This document shows, in pieces, positions 25,838 to 33,968 of a stretch of 64,000 nucleotides of DNA. This DNA is from Solibacillus sp. FSL W7-1464 (lineage in GTDB: Bacteria > Bacillota > Bacilli > Bacillales_A > Planococcaceae). The notes under the pieces are model-generated. The model made no database searches, was not told where the DNA came from, and saw only the letters and a list, made by a program, of their open reading frames with translations. The position numbers were made by a program, and so were the translations under genes. Within the stretch, counting starts at the first letter, position 1; every line of letters starts with the position of its first letter. The DNA lies in NCBI RefSeq assembly GCF_038004425.1, contig NZ_JBBORC010000001.1, positions 2,085,001 to 2,149,000 on the forward strand. The letters are read 5' to 3'.

Positions 25838-26059
25838 ATGTTGTTTGCCGTTCATTATCTGGAAAATAATACGCCTGTTCTAAGTCAGTGTTTAGAACGT
25901 ATTCCTGAAGTAGATGAGGATCTGAAAATAAAAGGTCGTAAAGGAAAGGTTGTACATGTCGTTCAAATCGAAGAAAGTAAATACCACGTCCATGTCGTCC
26001 TGGAAAAAATAAATAAAAAACAAGCGCTATTAAAAGACGATAAAAAGAAAAGACGTTGA
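25838..26059 (+). CDS. Small basic hypothetical protein
   Basis: The 73-residue cytoplasmic protein has a beta-rich middle (GRKGKVVHVVQIEESKYHVH) and a lysine-rich C-terminus (KDDKKKRR). GGAG lies 9 bases before the ATG. I do not recognise the family. It sits just left of the tRNA-Val gene. Confidence 0.7.
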   Translation: MLFAVHYLENNTPVLSQCLERIPEVDEDLKIKGRKGKVVHVVQIEESKYHVHVVLEKINKKQALLKDDKKKRR

Positions 26060-26183
26060 TCTATGGAGAAATTGTAGGATGCAATAAAAATAAAAGTAAA
26101 AATATAACAGTTTTCTATATACCTCTCCCTCTGAGAATGCTATACTAACAGGTAAGAACAATGTTATATCTGTTTCTTATCAC

Positions 26184-26256
26184 GGTCTTGTAGCTCAGTT
26201 GGGAGAGCACCACCTCGACAAGGTGGGGGTCGCTGGTTCGAGACCAGTCGGGACCA
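26184..26256 (+). tRNA. tRNA-Val (anticodon GAC)
   Basis: A full cloverleaf folds: acceptor GGTCTTG with CGGGACC (two G-U pairs), D arm GCTC/GAGC, anticodon stem CCACC/GGTGG and T arm GCTGG/CCAGT with TTCGAGA loop. The anticodon loop reads TCGACAA, giving anticodon GAC for valine. Position 33, almost always T, is C. CCA is not encoded. TATACT about 35 bases upstream is a likely -10 box. A terminator follows at once. The 3' half is partly duplicated at 57627-57672. Confidence 0.9.
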
Positions 26257-26260
26257 TCAT

Positions 26261-26299
26261 GCCGAAAGCCTTTATTAACAAAGGTTTTCGGCTTTTTTT
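26261..26299 (+). terminator. Terminator of tRNA-Val
   Basis: GCCGAAAGCCTTT pairs with AAAGGTTTTCGGC (one mismatch region) and is followed by seven T residues. Confidence 0.9.
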
Positions 26300-26686
26300 A
26301 TGCCTTAATCTCCTCGTGAAAACTAATGATTTTTGCTGTTGCGTGACGGATGTGTGGTGCAACATTACTCTTCTCACTTGGGCTAGCTTCGTGCGGTGGA
26401 GATGAAACAGAAACTCCCCAAAGGCAGTAAAAACTGCTGAAAGTGAAAATAAAAAAGAAAAAGTATACGCTAGTACAGTAGATGTGACTGCTGCACAAGA
26501 TACAAGCGTCCCTTTCGCAGATTGCTTAAACCAAATTGCACTGGAATTATTCGTTACCCTCTCCGTATATTTGATTTTTTCAATTACATCGCGCTCGCTA
26601 TATGGCGGTCTCTCCTTATCGTATTGTAGACGATCTTGCATTTCACTTATTTCAAACAAGTCTTTCAAGTACTGTGGGTATTTCAT
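26300..26686 (-). pseudogene. 3'-truncated gene ending against tRNA-Val
   Basis: The first roughly 95 residues look genuine: a polar N-terminus (KYPQYLKDLFEISEMQDRLQ) and a membrane helix (TSTVLAYTFSFLFSLSAVF). After that the frame runs into the tRNA terminator and then antisense through the tRNA, which cannot be native. I read it as a gene cut by the left edge of the island. It overlaps the upstream gene by 35 bases. Family unknown. Confidence 0.5.
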
Positions 26687-26873
26687 TCACTTCTACATGT
26701 ATATTCGGATACTGAATCATCACATCTGGCTCAAACCATTCTTTGACACGACCATTCACAGGTTGAACTGCCGCATAGCTCGCCTTTTTAAACGCTATTC
26801 GTAAAGAACCCCAGTCACGCTCTAGAGACAAATCTCCCGCAGTGCAGCCTGTCAACCCTCGTTTTAAAATCAT
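26652..26873 (-). CDS. Small hypothetical protein of the island operon
   Basis: This 73-residue protein is unrecognised. It has a hydrophilic, mixed alpha/beta look (DVMIQYPNIHVEVNEIPTVL). It starts 12 bases after the 26886 gene and overlaps the next by 35 bases, so it is translated as part of that operon. Its start codon is preceded by GGGAGGT-like GGTTTATC only weakly, so it may itself be a fragment. Confidence 0.45.
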   Translation of the reverse strand: MILKRGLTGCTAGDLSLERDWGSLRIAFKKASYAAVQPVNGRVKEWFEPDVMIQYPNIHVEVNEIPTVLERLV

Positions 26874-26885
26874 CGATAAACCTCC

Positions 26886-28079
26886 CTATCGATTGTCAAT
26901 CCAATGAATTTCTCCTGTATACGCATCGACAAATTGAATATGTGCCCCTGTTGGTGATGTAGGATAATCAATCGTATAGACAAACGAACGTTTTCTTTCA
27001 TTCACTAAATCATTTTCTAATAAAAGTTCGACATCTATTAACTGTCCTGCAATGTTATTTGCTTGTTGTAATGAAATCGTTGGCTGTTTTAATGTTGGAA
27101 ATGTTTCAAATGGAATCAAACGATACTGAACTGATGAAATTTGATTTGTACCCGTATGAACAAAAATCGTAAGTGCCTCAAAATCAAACGATATGTCTTC
27201 ATAAATATAAACAAAGCGGAATGCGACAGATGCTTGCTTATCCATTTGTAGTAGTTTACGTAACGTTGGCATTTGTTCAAAGTAATAGTGCTCATACGCC
27301 TCTCCAACTAAATACTTGACTACTTGGCATGCTCGAATAAATACTTTGTCTTGTAAGCTAACTCTATCCTCTGCCTCAACTGACCAACATTTTTCTTCTA
27401 CTGATTGAGAATACTCAATAATGCCATCACGACCACCTTTTAAAAACGCATCAAAATCAGTTATTGCTTCAACTTCTGGCAAAGGCTCGAAGCTTGCATC
27501 CTTCATCGCCTCATCCTCACTCCATAAACGTACTTTTCCGTCTGGATCGACGCCGAATAAATCGTAATTTGGCTTATATGTATATTGCCACCCCATCTCC
27601 CTTGCAATGCCAAGCTGTAAAATTGGCTGCTGCTGGATTAGGGCACGTGCCTCTTCCTTTGAAATCATTGTCTCAGGATAGCAAATTTCAAGATCCAGTT
27701 CATGTAATGTTACACTTGCAACAAAGCCAGTATCCGTCACTGTCACAAACAAGCCAACACCTTGCACAAGCAATCCATATACAGGCTCAATTCGTCTAAA
27801 CTCAGCTAAATAGCCCTCCTCCTCGCGTTCTATCGATTGTAACTGTAAATGGTCTTGCCCAAAGACTTTTTTAGTTGCTTCAGCGATTTCAACAGCTTGT
27901 TCCTTCGTAACATGCTTGAATTCACCTTCACCATAAAACGTCGCTGAACAAAATTGCCCGTCCTGTTGATACACATCTGCAAGTAACTGCCCTTGTGAAT
28001 CGTAATAGTACAGCATATCCTCTTCCATACGATCTGATGCAATCTCAGCTATCAGAAATGGTTCAATCATTTTTCGCAT
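26886..28079 (-). CDS. Cytoplasmic protein with YcdB/PepSY-like repeats
   Basis: The 397-residue protein has no signal peptide. It contains PepSY/YcdB-like modules, most visibly the final FVDAYTGEIHW, a motif found at the end of YcdB repeats. The role is unknown. GGGAGG lies 7 bases before the ATG, and the gene overlaps its upstream neighbour by 13 bases. In the context of SUKH, DUF5071 and DUF4279 proteins it may be part of an immunity cluster; that is inference. Confidence 0.6.
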   Translation of the reverse strand: MRKMIEPFLIAEIASDRMEEDMLYYYDSQGQLLADVYQQDGQFCSATFYGEGEFKHVTKEQAVEIAEATKKVFGQDHLQLQSIEREEEGYLAEFRRIEPVYGLLVQGVGLFVTVTDTGFVASVTLHELDLEICYPETMISKEEARALIQQQPILQLGIAREMGWQYTYKPNYDLFGVDPDGKVRLWSEDEAMKDASFEPLPEVEAITDFDAFLKGGRDGIIEYSQSVEEKCWSVEAEDRVSLQDKVFIRACQVVKYLVGEAYEHYYFEQMPTLRKLLQMDKQASVAFRFVYIYEDISFDFEALTIFVHTGTNQISSVQYRLIPFETFPTLKQPTISLQQANNIAGQLIDVELLLENDLVNERKRSFVYTIDYPTSPTGAHIQFVDAYTGEIHWIDNR

Positions 28080-28570
28080 AAAAAATCCTCCCTTCTACTT
28101 GTGATAAAAATGGCGGCCTGTCCGTCATAATCTACTATCAATATTTCCGTCTTGTCACTGTTCGTCGAAAGATGCTCACCTTCAAATATAAGCCTTTGTT
28201 CATTCGTCAATGCAAAAAGAAAATTTTGCTCGGAGACGTAGAAAAATTCCTCTAGCGCTTGCTCGAGCATCGTTTCATTATCGATTTGGAGGACAAATGC
28301 TGGAATACGTTCACGCTGAAAGACCTTTGCAGAAAAATGGAGAATCTTTTTAATAGATAACATCTCTTTCACCGGCAATGGTGTGTTCAATATCGCATCT
28401 TTTTCATCTGGATACGACTCAAAATATAGCGTCATCGGAAACGCCCACCGATTTTTGGCGAACGTTTGCATAACAGCTTCTGTTTGCTCCTCGCTGACGA
28501 TGTCATAGGCAGAAAATTGCTTACCTAATTTGAGGTATCTCATGTCTTTTTTATACGGTACGAGTCTCAT
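28067..28570 (-). CDS. Hypothetical protein, probable immunity-cluster member
   Basis: The 167-residue cytoplasmic protein is not recognised. It starts with RLVPYKKDMRYLKLGKQFSA and is mixed alpha/beta. It overlaps the next gene by 13 bases, so the two are translationally coupled. The GGGGTTACC-type site before its ATG is modest. Confidence 0.5.
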   Translation of the reverse strand: MRLVPYKKDMRYLKLGKQFSAYDIVSEEQTEAVMQTFAKNRWAFPMTLYFESYPDEKDAILNTPLPVKEMLSIKKILHFSAKVFQRERIPAFVLQIDNETMLEQALEEFFYVSEQNFLFALTNEQRLIFEGEHLSTNSDKTEILIVDYDGQAAIFITSRREDFLCEK

Positions 28571-28680
28571 ATCGGTAACCCCTTTCCTTTTACCTGCAGA
28601 CTATAGCAAACTTGTTCATAAGAAGTGCTAAAGATGACCCTATATTTCGTCACATAAATTAAATCTCGGTACAAAGCAGG

Positions 28681-28858
28681 CTAAACAGTCGTTTCCTGTG
28701 TATCCGATACAGTGTAAGGGAATTCATCATACGGATTTTCAGTATGCTTATATACGGCATCATATTCTGGATGCGTTTCATTGAAATTGATCCACGCCAC
28801 AGCCTTGCACGTCTAGTAACAATTCATACGGTCTGTCATATTTTATAATATTAGTCAT
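28681..28858 (-). pseudogene. Frameshifted small gene
   Basis: An ATG overlapping the stop of the DUF4279 gene (ATGA) opens a frame (TNIIKYDRPYELLLDV) that ends early. A second frame continues sensibly (AWINFNETHPEYDAVYKHTE) to a TAG at 28681. A frameshift near 28805 joins them. The family is not recognised. Confidence 0.5.
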
Positions 28859-29274
28859 ATTTCACTAAACGGAGAGACATACATATCAATATCAATCAAT
28901 GCATCAAGGCTACTTGTAAAGCGGCTAAATGCTGGTGAAATGACGAGCCCAGGTGTCTGACCATTTTCCATTTCAATAACTAATACAATTTTTACGTTTA
29001 AATCGTATTGCTGCATTAGCTCATTGATAACGTCAACTTTCGGGTTAAATACGTCGTACAACTGGTTTAGCACATCGTCTACATCGAGCGATTGGACTGG
29101 GCCGACTTGGTACTTCCAGCACGTATAAAACCGTTTAAGCGAACGGTTTCGGCGTACCTCATCTCCGACCTTCCAAGTGTTTGTTGGCTCCACACCTAAA
29201 CGCTCCGTCACGGCCTCTAAGGGAAAATCGTCTGCTGCTAGCTTAATATATGTATAAAATGAAGTTTGCTCCAT
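28855..29274 (-). CDS. DUF4279 protein
   Basis: The 139-residue cytoplasmic protein has the DUF4279 pattern: a beta start (FYTYIKLAADDFPLEAVTER), then LGVEPTNTWKVGDEVRRN and SRFTSSLDALIDIDMYV. This family occurs beside immunity genes of polymorphic toxins. ATG at 29274 is chosen for GAGGAG 7 bases upstream. It overlaps a small frame on one side and a pseudogene on the other. Confidence 0.7.
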   Translation of the reverse strand: MEQTSFYTYIKLAADDFPLEAVTERLGVEPTNTWKVGDEVRRNRSLKRFYTCWKYQVGPVQSLDVDDVLNQLYDVFNPKVDVINELMQQYDLNVKIVLVIEMENGQTPGLVISPAFSRFTSSLDALIDIDMYVSPFSEI

Positions 29275-29380
29275 GGTCCAACTCCTCATTTCTACCTGCA
29301 TACGTCGATGGTGAAAATACAACGTCACGTTGCGGTAACTCTTGCTTTACAAGCTCATTGCTTAGTATTTTTTCCTTCAT
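29243..29380 (-). CDS. Possible 45-residue protein overlapping the DUF4279 gene
   Basis: A frame with GGTG 6 bases before the ATG encodes KEKILSNELVKQELPQRDVV and ends inside the DUF4279 gene in another frame. It lies 11 bases after the SUKH gene. It could be a real small gene, a leader for coupling, or a relic. Confidence is low. Confidence 0.3.
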   Translation of the reverse strand: MKEKILSNELVKQELPQRDVVFSPSTYAGRNEELDHGANFILYIY

Positions 29381-29391
29381 CTGGTTCACCT

Positions 29392-30072
29392 CTATACGAA
29401 TTTTTCATAATAACGCTGTATTTTATCCGCTTTGCGTTGCATCATCCCATCATCATATTTCGCTGGAAACTTCTTCAATCGTGCAAGCACACTTCTACCT
29501 TCTGGATATGCGAGTATATTAACATTGCGCTTTTTAATCATCGTAATTGTACCGTTCATAAAAAAATCAAGCATGTTAATGGAACGGTTTGGCTTTTTGT
29601 AAATGTCATAGCCTCCCTCAATAAACGCCTTTATATATGTATCGAGCTGCGTAAAATACCACGTCAAATCATCGTCTGTAAAGCCGTAGTACATCATGCC
29701 AGCAGACATCGCATACGCATCGGTGTCCTTACAGCGAACCATTATGTGCTCGACTTCCTCACGTGGGAAATACTCTAGCTCACGCCCGTATTCATATTCA
29801 CTACTTTGCAAGCTTTCGTCGAATGTCAGCAGCTTCAAAAACGCCTCAAAATCTTTCGCGATGACAGTTTTGTCGCCACGCTCCACATCGATATACGTAA
29901 CAGGCGGATTGTCACCCTTATAACGACGATAATCAAGTGCTACCCACGTATGCCCATCGCCGTACAAATAGACAAACTTATTTGACAAGCCCCATTCTCG
30001 TTTAAGCGAAGTTGATAATAAAATACCTTCACCTGACCTCGTGCCAATGCCGTTTATATAATCGATACACAT
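29392..30072 (-). CDS. SUKH/SMI1-KNR4 family protein, N-terminus probably lost by frameshift
   Basis: The 226-residue frame contains the SUKH strand-loop core (GILLSTSLKREWGLSNKFVY, then GDGHTWVALDYR and VTYIDVERGDKTVIAKDFEA). These proteins neutralise nuclease and other polymorphic toxins. A further 130-residue domain follows. Upstream a second frame reads EIDGYYEQVLLSGEGGYVY and would join by a one-base shift near 30060, giving a continuous SUKH start. So the gene is likely frameshifted, or starts at the GGAGG-linked ATG at 30072 with only 2 bases spacing. Confidence 0.65.
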   Translation of the reverse strand: MCIDYINGIGTRSGEGILLSTSLKREWGLSNKFVYLYGDGHTWVALDYRRYKGDNPPVTYIDVERGDKTVIAKDFEAFLKLLTFDESLQSSEYEYGRELEYFPREEVEHIMVRCKDTDAYAMSAGMMYYGFTDDDLTWYFTQLDTYIKAFIEGGYDIYKKPNRSINMLDFFMNGTITMIKKRNVNILAYPEGRSVLARLKKFPAKYDDGMMQRKADKIQRYYEKFV

Positions 30073-30172
30073 AACCTCCTTCCCCGCTTAACAATACTTG
30101 CTCGTAATAGCCATCTATTTCCATAACTAGGTTCATCACTACTGGTTGCTAGCCAGTCACTTCGCATAAAAT

Positions 30173-30634
30173 CTACGTATCACGCGTATAGATTTCCTCC
30201 ATCGCCTCAAACACAGTACCATCTTGAAAATCCATTCGCTCGATCCGTAGCCGTTCGCAAACCGCATATAAAAACCACAGCCACTGTTCATCCTTTTCAG
30301 CTATCGCTTGCTTCCCTCCAGCTTCTAGATAGGGTACGACAATCGCTTTTTCTAGCGTTTGAAAATATTGCACCGCTTCCTCCGCACCAGGCCAATTGAT
30401 ATCTTGAAACAACTCGACCATCCTCGGGAAAGCAGCTACGTTGGCTGGATAACCAATTTTGGCAACCACCTTCACGCTGTTTTGCCAGTAGCTTTTCCCA
30501 TATGGCGGAAAAACGAGAGCAAGCTGATCACGCGGTGTGTATGCCACAAGCCAGTCAATTGCTTCCTGCTGCATTTCTTCTGGTAAATGCCAATGTAATT
30601 CATGCGCAAAGTGCTTGATTAACTCTGGATCCAT
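30173..30634 (-). CDS. DUF5071 protein
   Basis: The 153-residue cytoplasmic protein has the DUF5071 features: a helical start (LPEEMQQEAIDWLV), MVELFQDINWPGAEEAVQYF and a helical tail. The family is common among immunity and HEAT-like proteins next to polymorphic toxins. It begins the immunity-type cluster on this strand. No toxin gene remains in the window. Confidence 0.7.
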   Translation of the reverse strand: MDPELIKHFAHELHWHLPEEMQQEAIDWLVAYTPRDQLALVFPPYGKSYWQNSVKVVAKIGYPANVAAFPRMVELFQDINWPGAEEAVQYFQTLEKAIVVPYLEAGGKQAIAEKDEQWLWFLYAVCERLRIERMDFQDGTVFEAMEEIYTRDT

Positions 30635-30714
30635 TGCTACGCCTCCTATCTCTTTTCTTTCAAATATTACTAAGTATCATTAACATTTCTTCATTCAACA
30701 ATATGGATATAACG

Positions 30715-30762
30715 GAAAAACGCGATTTCCTTATTGAAGAATCGCGCTCGATTGTTGAACAT
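30715..30762. repeat. Dispersed intergenic repeat, copy R1
   Basis: GAAAAACGCGATTTCC, TTATTGAAGAATCGCG and CTCGATTGTTGAAC form a 50-bp block. Related blocks occur at 31865-31920 and 40468-40527. CGCGATT and AATCGCG form a hairpin. Confidence 0.6.
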
Positions 30763-30837
30763 CGCCTTAGGATATAAAAAAATTACATTTAGCTTACATA
30801 AATCTAAAGTATATTTAAATTACGCTAGGTAGAACAG

Positions 30838-31674
30838 TTAGTCTTCGTCAAGTAGATTAATCCAAATACCACCACCGCTTACAGTAACATAATAGTTAAT
30901 TTCGGTACCTTCAGTATTTTCAAAGCGGATGAAAGTATTACCATCCTGTTTTGCTGTCAAAGTGGCATGGTTGTCATCTGTCATCTCTATCATGACAACG
31001 GTCTCATCCTCCATCGAGTAAGTCCAACTTCCCTCCTCAAGGAATATTTCCTCTGTTTTATCTGGTCCAGTAAAGAGAACAATAACAATAAGTACCGTAG
31101 CTAAGACCGAAAGAGCCGCAATGCGATGCTTTTTATTATCTAGTAAAACAAAAATGAAGAAAATCGCTAAGCCAAGGGCAAATATAGCACTGAGGAGATG
31201 ATTCGGAAAATTTGTCATTGCAGCTCTGTAATAATCGACGCTAGCGTAGGCAAGATAACCTGTTGCCACGGACAAAACTAGAACGCTAAGCCAGTTTTTC
31301 TTTTTAAGTTGGAATGCTATCACAGCACCTGGCAGGGTTAGAAATGTGATTTTAAACCAGTAATCATAGTAGCGGAATATCTCCCACCCTTGCGCGTAAA
31401 ACGGCACCTCAATTAAATAAATTAAGGGCTGGCTAACAAGGAAGAACACGAAGCATTTAAGTGCTGCTTCCCACCACTTTTCGCAGTTCACAATAATGAA
31501 TACAGCAAAAAGAATCCACCAGTCAACATAAATAGCGATATCTTGAAATGAGGTATCTTTTAAAAATGACACCTGATTGATAAGTGCAGTATATACCGCT
31601 GTAATAACAGCTAAAAGAAGTACTCTCGACCAAGTCATATTCAATTGACCGAAGTATTTTTTTAATTTATCCAT
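30838..31674 (-). CDS. Membrane protein with C-terminal extracytoplasmic domain
   Basis: The 278-residue protein has about seven membrane helices in its first 200 residues and a beta-rich C-terminal domain (EEGSWTYSMEDETVVMIEMT) that probably faces outward. The family is not recognised. The gene is single and flanked by copies of a dispersed repeat (R1 at its 3' side, R2 at its 5' side). Confidence 0.65.
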   Translation of the reverse strand: MDKLKKYFGQLNMTWSRVLLLAVITAVYTALINQVSFLKDTSFQDIAIYVDWWILFAVFIIVNCEKWWEAALKCFVFFLVSQPLIYLIEVPFYAQGWEIFRYYDYWFKITFLTLPGAVIAFQLKKKNWLSVLVLSVATGYLAYASVDYYRAAMTNFPNHLLSAIFALGLAIFFIFVLLDNKKHRIAALSVLATVLIVIVLFTGPDKTEEIFLEEGSWTYSMEDETVVMIEMTDDNHATLTAKQDGNTFIRFENTEGTEINYYVTVSGGGIWINLLDED

Positions 31675-31864
31675 GATTTCTCCTCTATTCTAAAACCTAT
31701 TGAAATCCCAAAAGGCTTGTAATTTTTTAAGGTTTATTAAACGTTACAAACTTTATTTTGTCTATATTCAGTTAGAAAAATTATTAAAGGATTTAGATAT
31801 TCAAATTATACACAATGGGACTCTTTAAGTGAATAAAGGGTTGTTCCTTGTGACAGAATCTGGC

Positions 31865-31920
31865 CCTATAATAGAAAAACGCGATCTTCTTATTGAAGAA
31901 TTGCGCCCGATTGTTGAAGA
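31865..31920. repeat. Dispersed intergenic repeat, copy R2
   Basis: CCCTATAATAGAAAAACGCG, ATCTTCTTATTGAAGAATTG and CGCCCGATTGTTGAAGA match R1 at most positions and R3 (40468-40527) at both ends, including the leading GGCCCTATAAT. Confidence 0.6.
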
Positions 31921-31930
31921 TTCAATAAAA

Positions 31931-32161
31931 CTACCAGGTTAAATCATTTAAGAATGTAAGAATATCTTTATTCATTTGATTAATATCTGTGCCTAATGTC
32001 ATTAAGTGTTTAGAGTTTGGATATCCCTTGATTATTTTTAGATTTGTTGCAACGCTTTGGAGAATTATTCCTGCACTCTCTTTATACAATGGTTCATCTA
32101 ATTCACCATATAATATACGAATTGGTGACGTTAAAAGTCCTAGAGCGATGTTTGGTAACAT
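31931..32161 (-). pseudogene. C-terminal fragment of a carboxylesterase-like alpha/beta hydrolase
   Basis: The 76-residue frame reads like the tail of an Est30/YvaK-type esterase: a strand and acid region (IRILYGELDEPLYKESAG) and the catalytic-His region SKHLMTLGTD, ending DILTFLNDLTW. The nucleophile and all of the N-terminal 170 residues are missing, so it is a relic. Confidence 0.65.
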
Positions 32162-32587
32162 TTAATTGAGATTCTATTTATATGTTACAGCCATTCAGAA
32201 CAAGTAGATCGAACAGTCCTCTTTAAAATAATTTTTCACAACGTCTCAGAGTGTTATTTTCTATAAAAAACAGCTACAAACACTGATTTAACAGTGCTTG
32301 TAGCTGTTTTAAGAGCTAACAAAAATTAAAAGGAAATTTTTGAAGTTTACAAGATACAATAAACGAGGAATTAATCCTAAAAAATTTTAAAAGGGTGGTA
32401 ACGTGAATTTATTTATTAAAAAGGTTATCTACTCTGTATAAATTTTAGGGGTACTATTTTTCAATTTGAACCAACACAATCCTATACAGTAGAAAATTGC
32501 AACACATGTACTCAAAAGGAAAATGAAATGAATTTTGAAAATGTCAATGGTTCTGAAAAATAGAATTATATTGAAGAAGCACTTAAC
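32162..32587. other. Gap with an orphan terminator
   Basis: No gene is seen. At 32264-32312 a long near-perfect stem (ACAGCTACAAACACTG with CAGTGCTTGTAGCTGT) flanked by A and T runs looks like a bidirectional terminator that no longer has an adjacent gene. Confidence 0.55.
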
Positions 32588-32766
32588 ACTATTCGCCATC
32601 TGTAAATTCGCTTCAAGTGGATTCATCCGACTGTATGTATAGCCATGATTTTTGAAAAACGCTTCCACAGGTTTTGAATAAATACCTGTCGCTTCAAATA
32701 CAATTTCAGGAGCTTGTCCATCAAGGCTGGAGATTTCTTCAATTCGTTCGTGTAATAGGGTGTGAA
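32588..32766 (-). pseudogene. IS110-family transposase fragment
   Basis: The minus strand encodes IERIEEISSLDG, VFEATGIYSKPVEAFF and GYTYSRMNPLEANLQMA, matching the N-terminal DEDD-type catalytic region of IS110/IS1111 transposases (ATGIY and NP). Everything after LQMA is missing and the upstream part carries stops. It is a small IS relic. Confidence 0.75.
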
Positions 32767-32843
32767 GTTAGCCGGTTTTAAATACGGACTCTCAAATGGT
32801 CCCAGAGGCTGGTCGACTTTCCTTCACTTCTACTATAAAAAAT

Positions 32844-32877
32844 AGTAGCACAAACCATGGCCTTGGTTTGTGCTACT
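32844..32877 (-). terminator. Orphan terminator
   Basis: AGTAGCACAAACCA pairs perfectly with TGGTTTGTGCTACT; the minus strand continues ATTTTTTATAG. Confidence 0.8.
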
Positions 32878-33025
32878 AATCTTAGTCTGTTTTTTATTTT
32901 AAATGTATATCTAATAATTCATAGGAAAAACCCCGTCAAACCGATAAAAATGTTCTTACATTTTTGGTGCTTGACAATATAAATACTAAAGGTAAAATAC
33001 GATATGACAAGTACGCTATTTTTTG

Positions 33026-33036
33026 ATAGATACTAT
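33026..33036. promoter_or_regulatory. HxlR-type operator candidate before the regulator gene
   Basis: ATAGATACTAT (ATAG-N3-CTAT) lies 30 bases before the HxlR start. Its reverse complement ATAGTATCTAT occurs twice at 33970-34000, upstream of the MFS gene and the decayed sister locus. Confidence 0.6.
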
Positions 33037-33066
33037 AAAAAAAGATAGTGTAAGAGGAGCATATAA

Positions 33067-33414
33067 ATGAAGAAAAATTATGAAACGAATATTGAAACGT
33101 GTCCGCTTGTAGACGTACAAAAAATTGTACAAAATAAATGGGCAATTGTCGTGATGTATTATTTACAGGGGGAAACATTACGATTTGGGGAGCTATCAAG
33201 AAAAACACCGCAAGTGACACAAGCAAATTTAACAAAGGTGCTGCGTACGTTAGAAGGTGCCGGACTCGTACATCGAGAAGTATATCCTGTCGTACCCCCA
33301 AAGGTAGAGTATTCTTTAACACCCATTGGTCAGAAATTTAAGATTGTCCTGGAGGCGTTAGAGCTTTGGTCAACGGAATATGTTGAAATGAAGAAAACTG
33401 AAACGAGTGCATAA
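33067..33414 (+). CDS. HxlR family transcriptional regulator
   Basis: The 115-residue winged-helix protein has the HxlR core: a Cys12 (ETCPLVDVQKIVQNKW), then RFGELSRKTPQVTQANLTKV, LRTLEGAGLVHREVY and the wing PPKVEYSLTPIG. The family senses electrophiles or redox stress, often through the N-terminal Cys. GAGGAG precedes the ATG. It likely controls itself, the MFS gene at 34161 and the now broken oxidoreductase between them. Confidence 0.9.
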   Translation: MKKNYETNIETCPLVDVQKIVQNKWAIVVMYYLQGETLRFGELSRKTPQVTQANLTKVLRTLEGAGLVHREVYPVVPPKVEYSLTPIGQKFKIVLEALELWSTEYVEMKKTETSA

Positions 33415-33495
33415 TTGCTCTTTAAATTACCCTCTCAGGCAGTTACTCGTTCATCGGGAAATATCTTCTATTTAGAAAATAATTCGCATGCGATA

Positions 33496-33536
33496 GACAA
33501 AAAAGGTTCCCGATCAAGAAAGGGAACCTTTTTGTC
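33496..33536. terminator. Bidirectional terminator after hxlR
   Basis: GACAAAAAAGGTTCCC pairs with GGGAACCTTTTTGTC, with T and A runs on both sides. It separates the regulator from the convergent pseudogene. Confidence 0.85.
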
Positions 33537-33836
33537 TACCTTGAGAAAATAAATTTTGATTGACACCAACGCCATCAATGACGACATCTACTGGCTCAAT
33601 CGATGTCCAATAGTTTGGCGTATTGTAATCAATGACTTCATCTGCACCTAGATTTTTCGTAAATTCGATATTTTTCGGACCGACTGTTGTAAGATGCACC
33701 TAAATTTTTTGCTAATTGCCCGACACCGCCTGAACCGCCAACAATTAAAACACGCTGACCTGCAGTAAGATTTGCTTTTCGTCCTTCCCCCCACCCATGC
33801 GAGGAAAAATATCCGTATCCTTTGCAAAAACGCCAC
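33514..33836 (-). pseudogene. Broken zinc-type quinone oxidoreductase/alcohol dehydrogenase
   Basis: One frame encodes the nucleotide-binding part (TAGQRVLIVGGSGGVGQLAK) and, after a frameshift near 33690, another encodes FTKNLGADEVIDYNT and PVDVVIDGVG. Both the catalytic N-terminal domain and the C-terminus are missing. It is a relic of an MDR-family NADPH quinone reductase, a frequent partner of HxlR regulators. Confidence 0.75.
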
Positions 33837-33850
33837 TTCTTTCGACGCTT

Positions 33851-33941
33851 CTATTTTCTAACTTTTGCATACTCTGCTGACCACTGTTCTATGGCATGTA
33901 GGATAACTTGAAACTTTTTCTCCAAGTTCCGTAAAAGTCAT
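33851..33941 (-). pseudogene. Fragment of a second hxlR gene
   Basis: The minus strand encodes FTELGEK, then in the next frame FQVILHAIEQWSAEYAKVRK and a stop. This matches the last 27 residues of the intact HxlR protein at 33067 (LTPIGQKF...LWSTEYVEMKK). An ATG with AAGGATG upstream has been joined to the 3' part, so the middle of the gene was deleted. Confidence 0.7.
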
Positions 33942-33968
33942 ACTGCATCCTTTCTACACTATTTTTTT

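Larger units (their letters stand above)
32767..33066. other. Gap: orphan terminator and HxlR promoter region
   Basis: The gap holds a perfect 14-bp terminator stem at 32844-32877 with a minus-strand T-run but no gene left to end, then the promoter region of the HxlR regulator with its ATAGATACTAT element. Confidence 0.55.

Noticed and set aside
26195-26300. Long minus-strand frame continuing through the tRNA (PTGLEPATP-like end)
   Set aside because: This is the well-known spurious translation of an antisense tRNA; only the part right of about 26300 can be a gene.
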